This document shows, one piece after another, positions 25,651 through 34,467 of a DNA stretch of 64,000 bases. The translations under genes were made by a program, and so were the position numbers. Position 1 is the first letter of the stretch; every line of letters starts with the position of its first letter. The DNA is from Rhodanobacter sp. C01 (GTDB lineage Bacteria; Pseudomonadota; Gammaproteobacteria; Xanthomonadales; Rhodanobacteraceae). Where the stretch lies: assembly GCF_002001045.1 (NCBI RefSeq), contig NZ_MUNR01000012.1:496001-560000 (forward strand), in the 5' to 3' direction. The notes beneath the pieces were generated by a model. It did not search any database. It was not told the origin of the DNA and saw only the letters and a list, made by a program, of their open reading frames with translations.

Positions 25651-26090
25651 GCGCACACGGCCTCGATCCGGACCTGACCCGGCCGACCCAGAGCGGCGTG
25701 TATTTCGTTGGTGACGGCGATCTCGATCGTCTGGCCAGGACCGCGCTTCGCGACGAGCTGCATGTCAGTCGCACGGATCTGGCTGGCTGCCGCGACAAGG
25801 ACGCGCTGCTGCGCCGCCTCGCCGTATCACTGCAATTGCCAGCCACCTTCGGCCAAAACTGGGACGCACTGGCCGACTGCCTGCGCGATCCGCACCGGGT
25901 ACCGGCGTGGGGCCACGTGCTGCTGTTCGATCATGTCGACGAACTGCGCCGGGCCGCCGAGGCCGACTACGACACCCTGCTGGGCATCCTCGACGATGCT
26001 GCGACATTCGGCAGCGAGCACGAGACACCGTGGTTCGCGTTTCTCGCGCTCCCCGACGACGCGCTCGACAGCAGCCACGCCGCCTCCTGA
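25647..26090 (+). CDS. Barstar family ribonuclease inhibitor
   Basis: 147 aa. N-terminal extension of about 30 residues, then the barstar fold: the helix ARTALRDELHVSRTDLAGCRDKDALLRRL-type region, the conserved FGQNWDALADCLRD motif and LLFDHVDEL. The GTG at 25647 overlaps the RNase stop. No signal peptide, so it stays in the cytoplasm and blocks any RNase that has not been exported, which is the usual role of barstar. Confidence 0.93.
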   Translation: MSAHGLDPDLTRPTQSGVYFVGDGDLDRLARTALRDELHVSRTDLAGCRDKDALLRRLAVSLQLPATFGQNWDALADCLRDPHRVPAWGHVLLFDHVDELRRAAEADYDTLLGILDDAATFGSEHETPWFAFLALPDDALDSSHAAS

Positions 26091-26121
26091 AACCAGGTCA
26101 TCCCAGCTACCCCGGAACATC

Positions 26122-26349
26122 ATGCAAACCATCGAATTCGAATTGGAAGGCGACTACGTCGAGCTCAACATGCTGCTTAAGCTGGTCGGCCTGTGCGACA
26201 GCGGCGGTGCCGGCAAGGCCATCGTCGCCACCGGTGCGGTCAAGGTCGATGGCGTCACCGAACTGCGCAAGACCTGCAAGATCCACGCAGGCCAGGTCAC
26301 CACCATCGACGACGTGGAAATCCACGTACTGGCCGATCCCGAGGCCTGA
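26122..26349 (+). CDS. S4-domain RNA-binding protein (YbcJ-like)
   Basis: 75 aa consisting essentially of one S4 domain: YVELNMLLKLVGLCDSGG then KAIVATGAVKVDGVTEL and RKTCKIHAGQ. The length equals the YbcJ family. A role in RNA or ribosome handling is likely, but no target is known. It lies 31 bp after the barstar gene and may share its transcript. Confidence 0.9.
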   Translation: MQTIEFELEGDYVELNMLLKLVGLCDSGGAGKAIVATGAVKVDGVTELRKTCKIHAGQVTTIDDVEIHVLADPEA

Positions 26350-26380
26350 AGGGAACTTCGAATAACCGTGCCCCCATGCT

Positions 26381-26491
26381 CGTCATCCCGGCGAAAGCCG
26401 AGATCCCGTGACTCCACGTCTTTGCAACCCAACGGCACTGGATTGACCAGCTTCGCTGTTGTGGAGCTTTTCAGTTTTCGCTGGAATGACG
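26381..26491. repeat. Inverted repeat CGTCATTCCAGCGAAA
   Basis: CGTCATCCCGGCGAAA starts at 26381, and the reverse complement of TTTCGCTGGAATGACG (26476-26491) is CGTCATTCCAGCGAAA, differing at two positions. About 78 bp separate the arms. It lies between two convergent genes. Such GTCATTCC-type elements are common dispersed repeats in proteobacterial genomes. Confidence 0.6.
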
Positions 26492-26518
26492 GCTTATGAA
26501 AGGCTTTTTTGAGGCTTC

Positions 26519-27346
26519 CTAACCTGGCACGTTGTCCGGCAAGTTCAGCAGCCGCTGATCGAGCTGCGGGTGCGCCGGCAGCCTGATCAGGAATTCCCGC
26601 TCCAGCGCCTGGCGGATCTCGGCGACGCTGCCCAGCATGCGTCGCTCGGGTTCAAGCCCGATGCGCCGCACGGTGAATTCGCGGTTGCGCAAACTCAGCC
26701 GGCGATCCGATGTTGTGCGTGCCACATTCAGGTTGTAGACGAAGAACGAGTCCGGATGCGTCGACACATAGTGATTGGCCACGATGTAGTCGATCAGCGG
26801 CACCGGGCGCAGGTCGAAGCGATACAACGACAACCACTGCCCGCGCACCAGTGACTGCATGCGCCAGTCGCCATCCATCTGCACCAGCCGGCATGGCTCC
26901 AGCGGGGTCGCCTGCTCGGTATCCGCCTGCAACCGCAACGCACCGGAAAGATTCTGTCCGCCAAAGCCGACGTCGACCAGCCAGCTCTCCCCGGCCAACT
27001 CGACGCGCAACAGCATGTGCGTCTGTGGCGTCACCGCATCCTCAGGCCGCGTCCACAGCACGCGCGCGATCAGCCCCGACACCTCGAAACCGATCGTCCG
27101 CAACACCGCAGCGAACAGCAGGTTCTGCTCGAAGCAGTAACCGCCGCGGCCGTCCTGCACCAGCTTGCGCTGCAGCGCGGCCAGCTCGAGATCGACCGGC
27201 AGGCCGAGCAGCGGATTGAGATTCTCGAACGGGATCGCGGCCACATGGGCGATTGCCAGCGCATGCAGGGTCGGCAACTGCGGTGCGACTGGGCCTGCAT
27301 GGCCGATGCGCCGGAGGTAGGCCTCCATGTCGATGGATCCACTCAT
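26519..27346 (-). CDS. Arylamine N-acetyltransferase
   Basis: 275 aa NAT: it transfers acetyl from acetyl-CoA to arylamines or hydrazines. The catalytic triad is present: Cys in GRGGYCFEQN, His in TPQTHMLL and Asp in WLVDVGFGG. Early motif IPFENLNPLLG and length fit the family. The ATG at 27346 is chosen; a GTG five codons earlier is possible. It is convergent with the S4 gene. Cytoplasmic. Confidence 0.94.
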   Translation of the reverse strand: MSGSIDMEAYLRRIGHAGPVAPQLPTLHALAIAHVAAIPFENLNPLLGLPVDLELAALQRKLVQDGRGGYCFEQNLLFAAVLRTIGFEVSGLIARVLWTRPEDAVTPQTHMLLRVELAGESWLVDVGFGGQNLSGALRLQADTEQATPLEPCRLVQMDGDWRMQSLVRGQWLSLYRFDLRPVPLIDYIVANHYVSTHPDSFFVYNLNVARTTSDRRLSLRNREFTVRRIGLEPERRMLGSVAEIRQALEREFLIRLPAHPQLDQRLLNLPDNVPG

Positions 27347-27492
27347 TGGCTCAATATCCACGGGCTCGATATTCGGGAAATCGGGACCACGATAGTACCC
27401 GCCTGCTGATGGTCGTCACCCAGGTAACCAGAGCCACACTGGCAGCGAAGAGACAGTATCCGACGCATGCAACGGCATTCGCATTGGCCGTC

Positions 27493-27516
27493 GTTGCATC
27501 TGTTGCATCTGTTGCA
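27493..27516. repeat. Short tandem repeat GTTGCATCT
   Basis: Two adjacent GTTGCATCT copies followed by a partial GTTGCA, in the 235-bp space between the divergent NAT and msrA starts. Its meaning is unknown; it could be slippage or a regulator half-site array. Confidence 0.5.
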
Positions 27517-27581
27517 GGCGCTTCCACGTAGCTTCATGGACCGAAGATCGGCCCGATCAACCACTGTCAACGAGGCACACC

Positions 27582-28292
27582 ATGATTCGTCGAACTGCCA
27601 TTCACGTTATTCCGCTAGTCGCCGCCTTGATGGTAGCCGGGCTGAGCGCCTGCCAACCCGCTGCGGCCAGCGATGCGCAGGCTCTGCCCGCGCCCACCGT
27701 GGATGCGCCAAGGAGCGCCGCCGCGGGCGAGCAGACCGCGGTACTGGCCGGCGGCTGCTTCTGGGGCATCGAGGCCGTGTTCGAGCACGTCAAGGGCGTG
27801 CACAAGGTGGTGGCCGGCTTCTCCGGCGGCGCCGCCGACACGGCGCACTATGACGAGGTCAGCGACGGCGATACCGGCCATGCGGAGTCGGTCCGGGTAC
27901 AGTTCGACCCAGTCAAGGTCAGCTACGGCCAGTTGCTGCAGGTGTTCTTCTCGGTCGCGCTCGATCCCACCGAACTCAATCGGCAGGGTCCGGACAGCGG
28001 CACGCAATACCGCTCTGTGATCTTCTACGGCAACGACGAGCAGAAGAAGATCGCCACCGACTACATCGCCCAGCTGACGGCAGCCAAGTCCTTCCCGGCA
28101 CCAATCGTGACCCAGGTCGTGCCGCTCAAGGCGTTCTACCCGGCCGAGGCGTACCACCAGCATTACTTCAGCGAGCATCCGGACAATCCGTACATCGTCA
28201 TCAACGATGCACCCAAAGTCGCGAATCTGCAGAAACTGTTCCCGACGCTGTATCAGCCGGATCAGCAAGTGGTGGATGTTCAGCTGCACTGA
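27582..28292 (+). CDS. msrA: Peptide-methionine (S)-S-oxide reductase, lipoprotein form
   Basis: 236 aa MsrA with an N-terminal lipoprotein signal: hydrophobic VIPLVAALMVAG then lipobox LSAC with Cys24. The catalytic motif GGCFWG has the nucleophile Cys59. Conserved EHVKGVHKVVAGFSGG and the C-terminal EAYHQHYF also fit. Canonical cytosolic MsrA lacks the signal, so this one should repair oxidised methionine in envelope proteins. No msrB is fused or adjacent, and its electron donor is not evident here. Confidence 0.94.
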   Translation: MIRRTAIHVIPLVAALMVAGLSACQPAAASDAQALPAPTVDAPRSAAAGEQTAVLAGGCFWGIEAVFEHVKGVHKVVAGFSGGAADTAHYDEVSDGDTGHAESVRVQFDPVKVSYGQLLQVFFSVALDPTELNRQGPDSGTQYRSVIFYGNDEQKKIATDYIAQLTAAKSFPAPIVTQVVPLKAFYPAEAYHQHYFSEHPDNPYIVINDAPKVANLQKLFPTLYQPDQQVVDVQLH

Positions 28293-28383
28293 TACCGGAT
28301 CAGGTTTGACTTGCATGAGGCGGCACGAGCCCCATGTCTGGACTTCCGCACCCTTAACGCGCCTGCCCTGATGTGCTCCCCAC

Positions 28384-30231
28384 GTGCCGCCTCACGCTCA
28401 TTCATCGCCGGCTGAATCCACCGAACTCACCCGCAGCTTCCTGGGCGTGTTCCGCTACAGCGGGCGGGCGCTGGAACTGGTCTGGAGCACCAGCCGCCCG
28501 TTGACCGTCGCACTGGCGTTGCTGACGCTGATTGCCGGTCTGCTGCCGGCCGGCGTGGCCTATGTCGGCGCGCATATCGTCGACACAGTGGTCACCGCAA
28601 GCCGCCAGTGGGCGAGCAATGGCCATGCGCCACTGGTTTCGGTGTTCAAGTGGGTGGCGCTGGAAGGCATCCTGGTGGTGGCCCTCGCCGGTGCACAGCG
28701 CGGCCTGTCGATGTGCCAGTCGCTGCTGCGCGCGCAACTGGGACAACGCGTCAACGTGATGATCCTGGAGAAGGCGCTGACGCTGGAGCTGGCGCACTTC
28801 GAGGATTCCGAGTTCTACGACAAGCTCACCCGCGCCCGCCGCGAGGCGTCGACCCGTCCGCTTTCGCTGGTCACCCGCACGTTCGGGTTGGGCCAGAACG
28901 CGATATCGCTGATCAGCTACGGCACCTTGTTATTCCATTTCTCGCCATGGGCGGTGGTGGTATTGCTGCTGGCCGGGCTGCCCTCGTTCCTGTCCGAGAC
29001 CAAGTTTTCCGGCGATGCGTTCCGGCTTTTCCGCTGGCGTTCGCCGGAAACGCGCATGCAGCTGTATCTGGAAACCGTACTGGCACGCGAGGACCACGCC
29101 AAGGAGGTCAAGCTGTACGAGCTCGGTCCGCTGCTGCTGGATCGCTACCGCGACATTTTCGACAAGCTCTATGGCGAGGACCGCGACCTGACCGTCCGCC
29201 GCGAAAGCTGGGGCTTCGGACTCGGCCTGCTCGGCACGATCACGCTGTACGGCGCCTATGCGTGGATCGCCATGACCACGGTGGTCGGTCGCATCACGCT
29301 GGGTCAGATGACCATGTACCTGTCGCTGTTCCGGCAGGGCCAGTCGGCGGTCTCGGCGATGCTGTCGGCGATCGGCGGCATGTACGAGGACAACCTGTAT
29401 CTGTCGACCCTGTACGAATACCTGGAAACCCCGGTACCGCCGTCGCCGGGCACCGCCCAGCACGGCGCGAAGCCGGACGATGGCATCCGCTTCGAGCAGG
29501 TCAGCTTCACCTACCCCGGCGCCAGCGAACCGGCGCTGCATGAGATCAACCTGCATATCCGCCCCGGCGAATCGCTGGCCCTGGTCGGCCAGAACGGCTC
29601 CGGCAAGACCACCCTGATCAAGCTGCTGACACGGCTGTACTCGCCCGACAGCGGCCGTATCCTGCTCGACGGCACCGACCTGCGCAACTGGGACGAAAGC
29701 ACCCTGCTGCAACGCATCGGCGTGATCTTCCAGGATTTCGCGCGCTACCAGATGCGCGTCGGCGAGAACGTCGGCGCCGGCGATGTCAGCCATTTCGAGG
29801 ACGAGGCGCGCTGGCGCGAGGCCAGCGACAAGGGCATGGCCAGCGAGTTCATCGACGGCCTGCCGTCCGGCTTCAACACCCAGCTCGGCAAATGGTTCCG
29901 CGAAGGACGTGAACTGTCCGGCGGCCAATGGCAGAAGATCGCCCTCGCCCGCGCCTTCATGCGCTCACGCGCGGACATCCTGGTGCTGGACGAACCCACC
30001 GCCGCGATGGACGCCCAGGCCGAGGCGAGCATCTTCGCGCATTTCCGCGAGCTGGCCGGCAACCGCATCGCGATCCTGATCTCGCACCGCTTCTCCACCG
30101 TGCGCATGGCTGACCAGATCATCGTGATCCAGGACGGCCGCATCATCGAGCACGGCAGCCACGAACAGTTGATGGCGCAGGACGGCCACTATGCGCATCT
30201 GTTCTCGTTGCAGGCACAGGGCTATCGCTGA
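28384..30231 (+). CDS. ABC exporter, fused permease and ATPase
   Basis: 615 aa half-transporter with an N-terminal six-helix membrane domain (LTVALALLTLIAGLLPAGVAY onwards) and a C-terminal ATPase: Walker A GQNGSGKTT, Q-loop QDFARY, signature ELSGGQWQKIA, Walker B ILVLDEPTAAMD and HRFST. The start is a GTG (28384). It is transcribed toward parE, with 64 bp between. The signature and length fit lipid, peptide or drug exporters; substrate unknown. Confidence 0.92.
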   Translation: MPPHAHSSPAESTELTRSFLGVFRYSGRALELVWSTSRPLTVALALLTLIAGLLPAGVAYVGAHIVDTVVTASRQWASNGHAPLVSVFKWVALEGILVVALAGAQRGLSMCQSLLRAQLGQRVNVMILEKALTLELAHFEDSEFYDKLTRARREASTRPLSLVTRTFGLGQNAISLISYGTLLFHFSPWAVVVLLLAGLPSFLSETKFSGDAFRLFRWRSPETRMQLYLETVLAREDHAKEVKLYELGPLLLDRYRDIFDKLYGEDRDLTVRRESWGFGLGLLGTITLYGAYAWIAMTTVVGRITLGQMTMYLSLFRQGQSAVSAMLSAIGGMYEDNLYLSTLYEYLETPVPPSPGTAQHGAKPDDGIRFEQVSFTYPGASEPALHEINLHIRPGESLALVGQNGSGKTTLIKLLTRLYSPDSGRILLDGTDLRNWDESTLLQRIGVIFQDFARYQMRVGENVGAGDVSHFEDEARWREASDKGMASEFIDGLPSGFNTQLGKWFREGRELSGGQWQKIALARAFMRSRADILVLDEPTAAMDAQAEASIFAHFRELAGNRIAILISHRFSTVRMADQIIVIQDGRIIEHGSHEQLMAQDGHYAHLFSLQAQGYR

Positions 30232-30295
30232 TCGGCTTGACCCTGGCGCCCTGTGCGCCCCATGCTTCGCGGTCTTGACCCACCCGTAGACACGC

Positions 30296-32185
30296 ATGAG
30301 CAGTCGCTACAACGCCGCCGATATCGAAGTCCTCTCCGGCCTGGATCCGGTCAAACGCCGACCCGGCATGTACACCGACACCACCCGCCCGAACCATCTG
30401 GTGCAGGAGGTGGTCGACAACTCGGTGGACGAGGCGCTGGCCGGCCACGCCAGCTCGATCGAGGTCATGCTCTACAACGACGGCTCGGTGGAAGTGAGCG
30501 ACGACGGCCGTGGCATGCCGGTGGACATTCACCCGGAAGAAGGCGTCTCGGGCGTCGAGCTGATCATGACCCGGCTGCACGCGGGCGGTAAGTTCAGCGG
30601 CAAGAACTACAACTTCTCCGGCGGCCTGCACGGCGTCGGCGTCTCGGTGGTCAATGCGCTGTCCGACCGGGTCGAGGTGAACATCCGCCGCGACGGCTCC
30701 GAATACCAGATGGTGTTCGCGCACGGCGACAAGATCAGCCCGCTGGAAGTGATCGGTACGGTACCCAAGAAGCGCAGCGGCACCACCTTGCGCTTCTGGC
30801 CAGAAGCGAAGTATTTCGATTCGCCGAAGATCTCGCTGTCGAAGCTCAAGCATCTGCTGCGCGCGAAAGCCGTGCTGTGCGCCGGCCTCAACGTCAAGCT
30901 CACCGACGAAGCCAGTGGCGAAACGATCGAGTGGCATTACGAGGATGGCCTGCGCGACTACCTGCGCGGCGAACTCGACGGCAGCGAGGCGTTGCCGAAC
31001 GAGCTGTTCGTGCACCACATGGCGCGCGACGTGGAAGGTCTGGAAGTGGCGCTGGCCTGGTTGCCGGAAGGCGAACTGGTGCAGGAAAGCTACGTCAACC
31101 TGATCCCCACCGCGCAAGGTGGCACCCACGTCAATGGTTTGCGCACCGGCCTCACGACCGCGATCCGCGAGTTCTGCGAGATACGTAATCTGCTGCCGCG
31201 CAGCGTCAAGCTCGCACCGGAAGATGTATGGGAACGGCTCGCCTTCGTGCTGTCGGCCAAGTTGCAGGATCCGCAATTCGCCGGCCAGACCAAGGAGCGC
31301 CTGTCCTCGCGCCAGACCGCCGGCATGGTCGAGAACGTCATCCACGACGCTTTCAGCCTGTGGCTCAACCAGAACGTGGAGATGGGCGAGCGGATTGCCC
31401 AGCTGGCGATCGAACGGGCCAGCGCGCGCCTGAAAGCCGCCAAGCAGATCGTGCGCAAGAAGATCACCCAGGGCCCGCAACTGCCCGGCAAGCTGGCCGA
31501 CTGCACCGCCACCGATCTCACCCGCACCGAATTGTTCCTGGTCGAAGGCGACTCGGCCGGCGGCAGCGCCAAGCAGGCGCGTGACAAGGAGTTCCAGGCG
31601 ATCCTGCCGCTGCGCGGCAAGATCCTCAACACCTGGGAAGTCGAATCGACCTCGGTGCTGGCGTCGGAAGAAGTGCACAACCTCGCCGTCGCGATCGGCT
31701 GCGACCCAGGCAAGGACGATCTGTCCGGCCTGCGCTACGGCAAGGTGATTATCCTCGCCGACGCGGACTCCGATGGCCTGCATATCGCCACGCTGCTGGC
31801 CGCACTGTTCCTGAAGCATTTCCCGACGCTGGTCAGCGAAGGCCACGTGTTCGTGGCAATGCCGCCGCTGTTCCGCGTCGATGTCGGCAAGCAGGTGTTC
31901 TACTGCCTCGACGAAAGCGAGAAGGAAGCGATGCTGCAACGGATCGAGCGCGAGAAGATCAAGGGAGCGGTCAGCACCACCCGTTTCAAGGGCCTGGGCG
32001 AGATGAATCCACCGCAACTGCGCGAATCGACCATCCATCCGGATACGCGCCGACTGGTCCAGCTCACCATCGGCGACGACGATGGCACATCAAGGCTGAT
32101 GGACATGTTGCTGGCAAAGAAGCGTGCCGGCGATCGCAAGGCATGGCTGGAAGAGAAAGGCGACCTGGCAACGCTCGAGGTTTGA
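30296..32185 (+). CDS. parE: DNA topoisomerase IV subunit B
   Basis: 629 aa ATPase subunit of the type IIA topoisomerase that unlinks daughter chromosomes, working with ParC. The GHKL ATPase domain shows EVVDNSVDEA, DDGRGMPV and GGLHGVGVSVVNALS. The TOPRIM domain starts at about residue 415 with LVEGDSAGGSAKQARD and has the metal-binding DADSDGLHI near 488. The C-terminal part contains RFKGLGEMNP. ParE rather than GyrB is supported by the ~630 aa length, without GyrB's extra insertion. A hairpin follows the stop. Confidence 0.96.
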   Translation: MSSRYNAADIEVLSGLDPVKRRPGMYTDTTRPNHLVQEVVDNSVDEALAGHASSIEVMLYNDGSVEVSDDGRGMPVDIHPEEGVSGVELIMTRLHAGGKFSGKNYNFSGGLHGVGVSVVNALSDRVEVNIRRDGSEYQMVFAHGDKISPLEVIGTVPKKRSGTTLRFWPEAKYFDSPKISLSKLKHLLRAKAVLCAGLNVKLTDEASGETIEWHYEDGLRDYLRGELDGSEALPNELFVHHMARDVEGLEVALAWLPEGELVQESYVNLIPTAQGGTHVNGLRTGLTTAIREFCEIRNLLPRSVKLAPEDVWERLAFVLSAKLQDPQFAGQTKERLSSRQTAGMVENVIHDAFSLWLNQNVEMGERIAQLAIERASARLKAAKQIVRKKITQGPQLPGKLADCTATDLTRTELFLVEGDSAGGSAKQARDKEFQAILPLRGKILNTWEVESTSVLASEEVHNLAVAIGCDPGKDDLSGLRYGKVIILADADSDGLHIATLLAALFLKHFPTLVSEGHVFVAMPPLFRVDVGKQVFYCLDESEKEAMLQRIEREKIKGAVSTTRFKGLGEMNPPQLRESTIHPDTRRLVQLTIGDDDGTSRLMDMLLAKKRAGDRKAWLEEKGDLATLEV

Positions 32186-32194
32186 ATCATTGCT

Positions 32195-32222
32195 AAACCT
32201 GCGGGCGTGATACCCGCGGTTA
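32195..32222 (+). terminator. Possible hairpin terminator after parE
   Basis: AACC, one unpaired T, then GCGGG pairs with CCCGC-GGTT across a 7-nt loop, 10 bp past the parE stop. No T-tract follows, so it is a weak candidate; it may instead stabilise the mRNA end. Confidence 0.4.
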
Positions 32223-32353
32223 AGCGCATCTGCCAATCACCAAAGATTCACATCGCGGATATTCATCGGCATCAGTGCATCCGGAACTGAGCGGGCGCCG
32301 TATCTCCACATGCTTCCCATCCGGTAAGCGGAAAAGACCTGGAGAAACAGACA

Positions 32354-32953
32354 ATGAAGACGAACCATTCCATGCGCATTCTCGTTGCAAGCCTTTGCAT
32401 CGCCTTGTCCACCGCCGCTGCTGTGCCGATGGCCTTTGCCCAGTCAGATGCGATGGGCTCGATGGGCATGCACAAGGACCCGATGGTTGGCGGTGCCGCG
32501 ATGTATCCGTCGAAGAACATCATCCAGAACGCGGTGAACTCGAAGGACCACACCACTCTGGTCGCCGCCGTAAAGGTTGCCGGTCTGGTCGACACCCTTT
32601 CCGGCACGGGTCCATTCACTGTATTCGCACCGACTAACGAGGCGTTTGCAGCATTGCCCGCAGGCACGGTCGATAACCTGTTGAAGCCCGAGAACAAGTC
32701 CACGCTGACAAAGATCCTCACCTATCACGTGGTCCCTGGCCGGCTGACTTCGCATGATCTGGCCGAGGCCGTCCAGGCCGGGGGTGGCAAGGCCGTACTC
32801 AAAACCGTCGAAGGAGATTCGATCACCGTGGGCAAGGACGGCAGCAAATGGACAGTCACTGACGACAAGGGAAATGTCGCCGACATCACCATCCCCGACG
32901 TGATCCAGTCCAATGGCGTGATCTTCGTGATCGACAAGGTGCTGATGCCGTAA
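32354..32953 (+). CDS. Fasciclin-domain secreted protein 1
   Basis: 199 aa with a signal peptide (RILVASLCIALSTAAAVPMAFA) and one fasciclin (FAS1) domain of about 130 residues: NIIQNAVNSKDHTTL, GPFTVFAPTNEAFAALP, LTYHVVPGRL and the closing VIQSNGVIFVIDKVLMP. FAS1 proteins mediate adhesion or bind surface polymers. A strong terminator follows. A related, probably duplicated gene lies 170 bp downstream. Confidence 0.93.
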   Translation: MKTNHSMRILVASLCIALSTAAAVPMAFAQSDAMGSMGMHKDPMVGGAAMYPSKNIIQNAVNSKDHTTLVAAVKVAGLVDTLSGTGPFTVFAPTNEAFAALPAGTVDNLLKPENKSTLTKILTYHVVPGRLTSHDLAEAVQAGGGKAVLKTVEGDSITVGKDGSKWTVTDDKGNVADITIPDVIQSNGVIFVIDKVLMP

Positions 32954-32984
32954 CCAGCTGCAGCGCAACGTTTGAATCTCACCG

Positions 32985-33016
32985 CCGCTCCGATTCCCTC
33001 GTCGGAGCGGTTTTTC
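32985..33016 (+). terminator. Rho-independent terminator
   Basis: Stem CCGCTCCGA (32985-32993) and TCGGAGCGG (33002-33010), 8-nt loop, then TTTTTC. It closes the first fasciclin gene. Confidence 0.9.
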
Positions 33017-33123
33017 GTTGTGACGGCAGCACCGCAATGTTGGATACACTCCTATGGGAGGCATCTGCGGCAGACTTCCGCATGCTTCCGATCCATGCAA
33101 CGGACAAGAGAAGGGAAATGGCT

Positions 33124-33741
33124 GTGAAAATCGCGCGACTCCTGCGGACCTGCCTCATCGGCCTCTCGCTGGCATCGGCCATGACGCCTTTGGCGGTGGC
33201 CGGCAAGACTGGCAAGACCAACAAGACCGACACATCCGACATGATCAAGATCACCGCGCCGAAACCCGCGCCGCCCAGTGAGCCCACCATGTCGCCGTCG
33301 AATGACATCGTTCACAACGTCGACGGCGCGAAGGACCTCACCACACTGGCTGCTGCGATGAAGACCGCGAACCTGGCCGGCACGCTTGCAGGCCCGGGCC
33401 CCTACACCCTGTTCGCACCGAACGACAAGGCGTTTGCCGCGCTGCCCACGGGTACGCATGACCGCCTGTTCAAGCCCGGCAACGAGGATGCGCTGGCCCG
33501 CGACGTCGGCTACCACGTCGTGCCAGGACGCCTGACCACGAAGGATCTGGCCAAGGCGGTCGAAGCAGGCGGCGGCACCGCTTCGCTGAAGACCCTCGAA
33601 GGCGACTCGATCACCATCACCAAGGACGCCGACCGCTGGGCGATCAGCGACGACAAGGGCAATGTCGCCCACGTCACCGTCGCCGACCTGGCGCAATCCA
33701 ACGGCATGATCATGGTGATCGATCAGGCACTGATCCCGTAA
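33124..33741 (+). CDS. Fasciclin-domain secreted protein 2
   Basis: About 205 aa with signal peptide and a FAS1 domain closely similar to the preceding one (TLFAPNDKAFAALP, YHVVPGRLTTKDLAKA, DLAQSNGMIMVIDQALIP), supporting tandem duplication. A GTG at 33124 is favoured because AAGGGA lies 7 nt upstream; the ATG at 33118 is too close to that site. After the signal the protein has a Lys/Thr-rich linker (GKTGKTNKTDTSD). Function unknown; same adhesion-type fold. Terminated by a hairpin at 33773. Confidence 0.9.
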   Translation: MKIARLLRTCLIGLSLASAMTPLAVAGKTGKTNKTDTSDMIKITAPKPAPPSEPTMSPSNDIVHNVDGAKDLTTLAAAMKTANLAGTLAGPGPYTLFAPNDKAFAALPTGTHDRLFKPGNEDALARDVGYHVVPGRLTTKDLAKAVEAGGGTASLKTLEGDSITITKDADRWAISDDKGNVAHVTVADLAQSNGMIMVIDQALIP

Positions 33742-33772
33742 GGGGTTTCAACGCAACGCTGCAAGCTGTCAA

Positions 33773-33804
33773 TCGCTCTGATTCACCTTCGGGCGGCTTT
33801 TTTT
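33773..33804 (+). terminator. Rho-independent terminator
   Basis: CGCTC and GGGCG pair (one G-T) around a short loop and a seven-base T-tract follows. It sits after the second fasciclin gene. Confidence 0.65.
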
Positions 33805-33853
33805 GCGGTGATATCGGCGCTAAGGTGCTAGCTGGTTTTCATGGGAATTTCGC

Positions 33854-34375
33854 ATGGCCCTGCTGCCGCCGCTCGACCTCCAGCACTGGATCGACGAACA
33901 CCGCCACCTGTTGAAGCCGCCGGTCGGCAACAAGTGCATCGTCGATGGCGACTTCATCATCATGATCGTCGGCGGTCCCAACGCGCGAACCGACTACCAT
34001 CACGACGAAGGCCCTGAGTTCTTCTACCAGCTGGAGGGCGAGATGGTGTTGAAAGTGCAGGACGACGGACAGGCTCGCGACATTCCAATCCGCGCCGGCG
34101 AGATGTTCTACCTGCCACCCCGGGTGCCGCATTCGCCGCAACGGATGCCGGCATCGATCGGACTGGTGATCGAGCGCCGCCGCATCAGTGGCGAAAAGGA
34201 TGGCCTGCTGTGGTTTTGCGAACGCTGCAACCACAAGCTGTACGAGGAGTACTTCGTGCTCGACAGCATCGAGCACGATTTCCCGCCGGTGTTCGACCGC
34301 TTCTACGGATCTCGCGAGGCACGTACCTGCGGCGAGTGCGGGCACCTCAACCCGGCGCCCGCGAAATACGGGTAG
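33854..34375 (+). CDS. nbaC: 3-hydroxyanthranilate 3,4-dioxygenase
   Basis: 173 aa Fe(II) cupin that opens 3-hydroxyanthranilate to 2-amino-3-carboxymuconate semialdehyde, in tryptophan catabolism or de novo NAD synthesis. The metal site is seen in [16 protein letters not shown] and a later His in [11 protein letters not shown] second rubredoxin-like metal site has two CxxC pairs, FCERC and [10 protein letters not shown], found in the bacterial enzyme. Length matches. No other kynurenine genes are near. Its TAG stop lies inside a repeat arm. Confidence 0.94.
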   Translation: MALLPPLDLQHWIDEHRHLLKPPVGNKCIVDGDFIIMIVGGPNARTDYHHDEGPEFFYQLEGEMVLKVQDDGQARDIPIRAGEMFYLPPRVPHSPQRMPASIGLVIERRRISGEKDGLLWFCERCNHKLYEEYFVLDSIEHDFPPVFDRFYGSREARTCGECGHLNPAPAKYG

Positions 34376-34467
34376 GAGCGCACCCTGTCCAAAAGGGACT
34401 TCTTTCGGTCGCGCGATTGCGTTTTTTCGCATGCCGCCAAGAACATTGCACGCAGGGTGTGCCCTAC
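34372..34467. repeat. Inverted-repeat element (GTAGGAGCGCACCCTG family)
   Basis: Left arm GTAGGAGCGCACCCTG at 34372-34387; the reverse complement of the right arm (34453-34467) is GTAGGGCACACCCTG. About 65 bp lie between. The TAG in the left arm is the nbaC stop, and the TAG on the minus strand of the right arm is the NUDIX gene stop. Same family as 2691-2717 in this window. Confidence 0.7.

Noticed and set aside
25237-26090. Polymorphic toxin-immunity interpretation of the barnase/barstar pair
   Set aside because: The RNase has only a signal/anchor and linker, no delivery or repeat domain, so a plain secreted RNase with inhibitor is simpler.
30143-32038. 631-aa minus frame opposite parE
   Set aside because: ParE is clear on the + strand; the opposite frame is a high-GC artefact.
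32195-32222. Riboswitch reading of the hairpin after parE
   Set aside because: It is a single short hairpin without conserved loops and the next gene starts 130 bp on.
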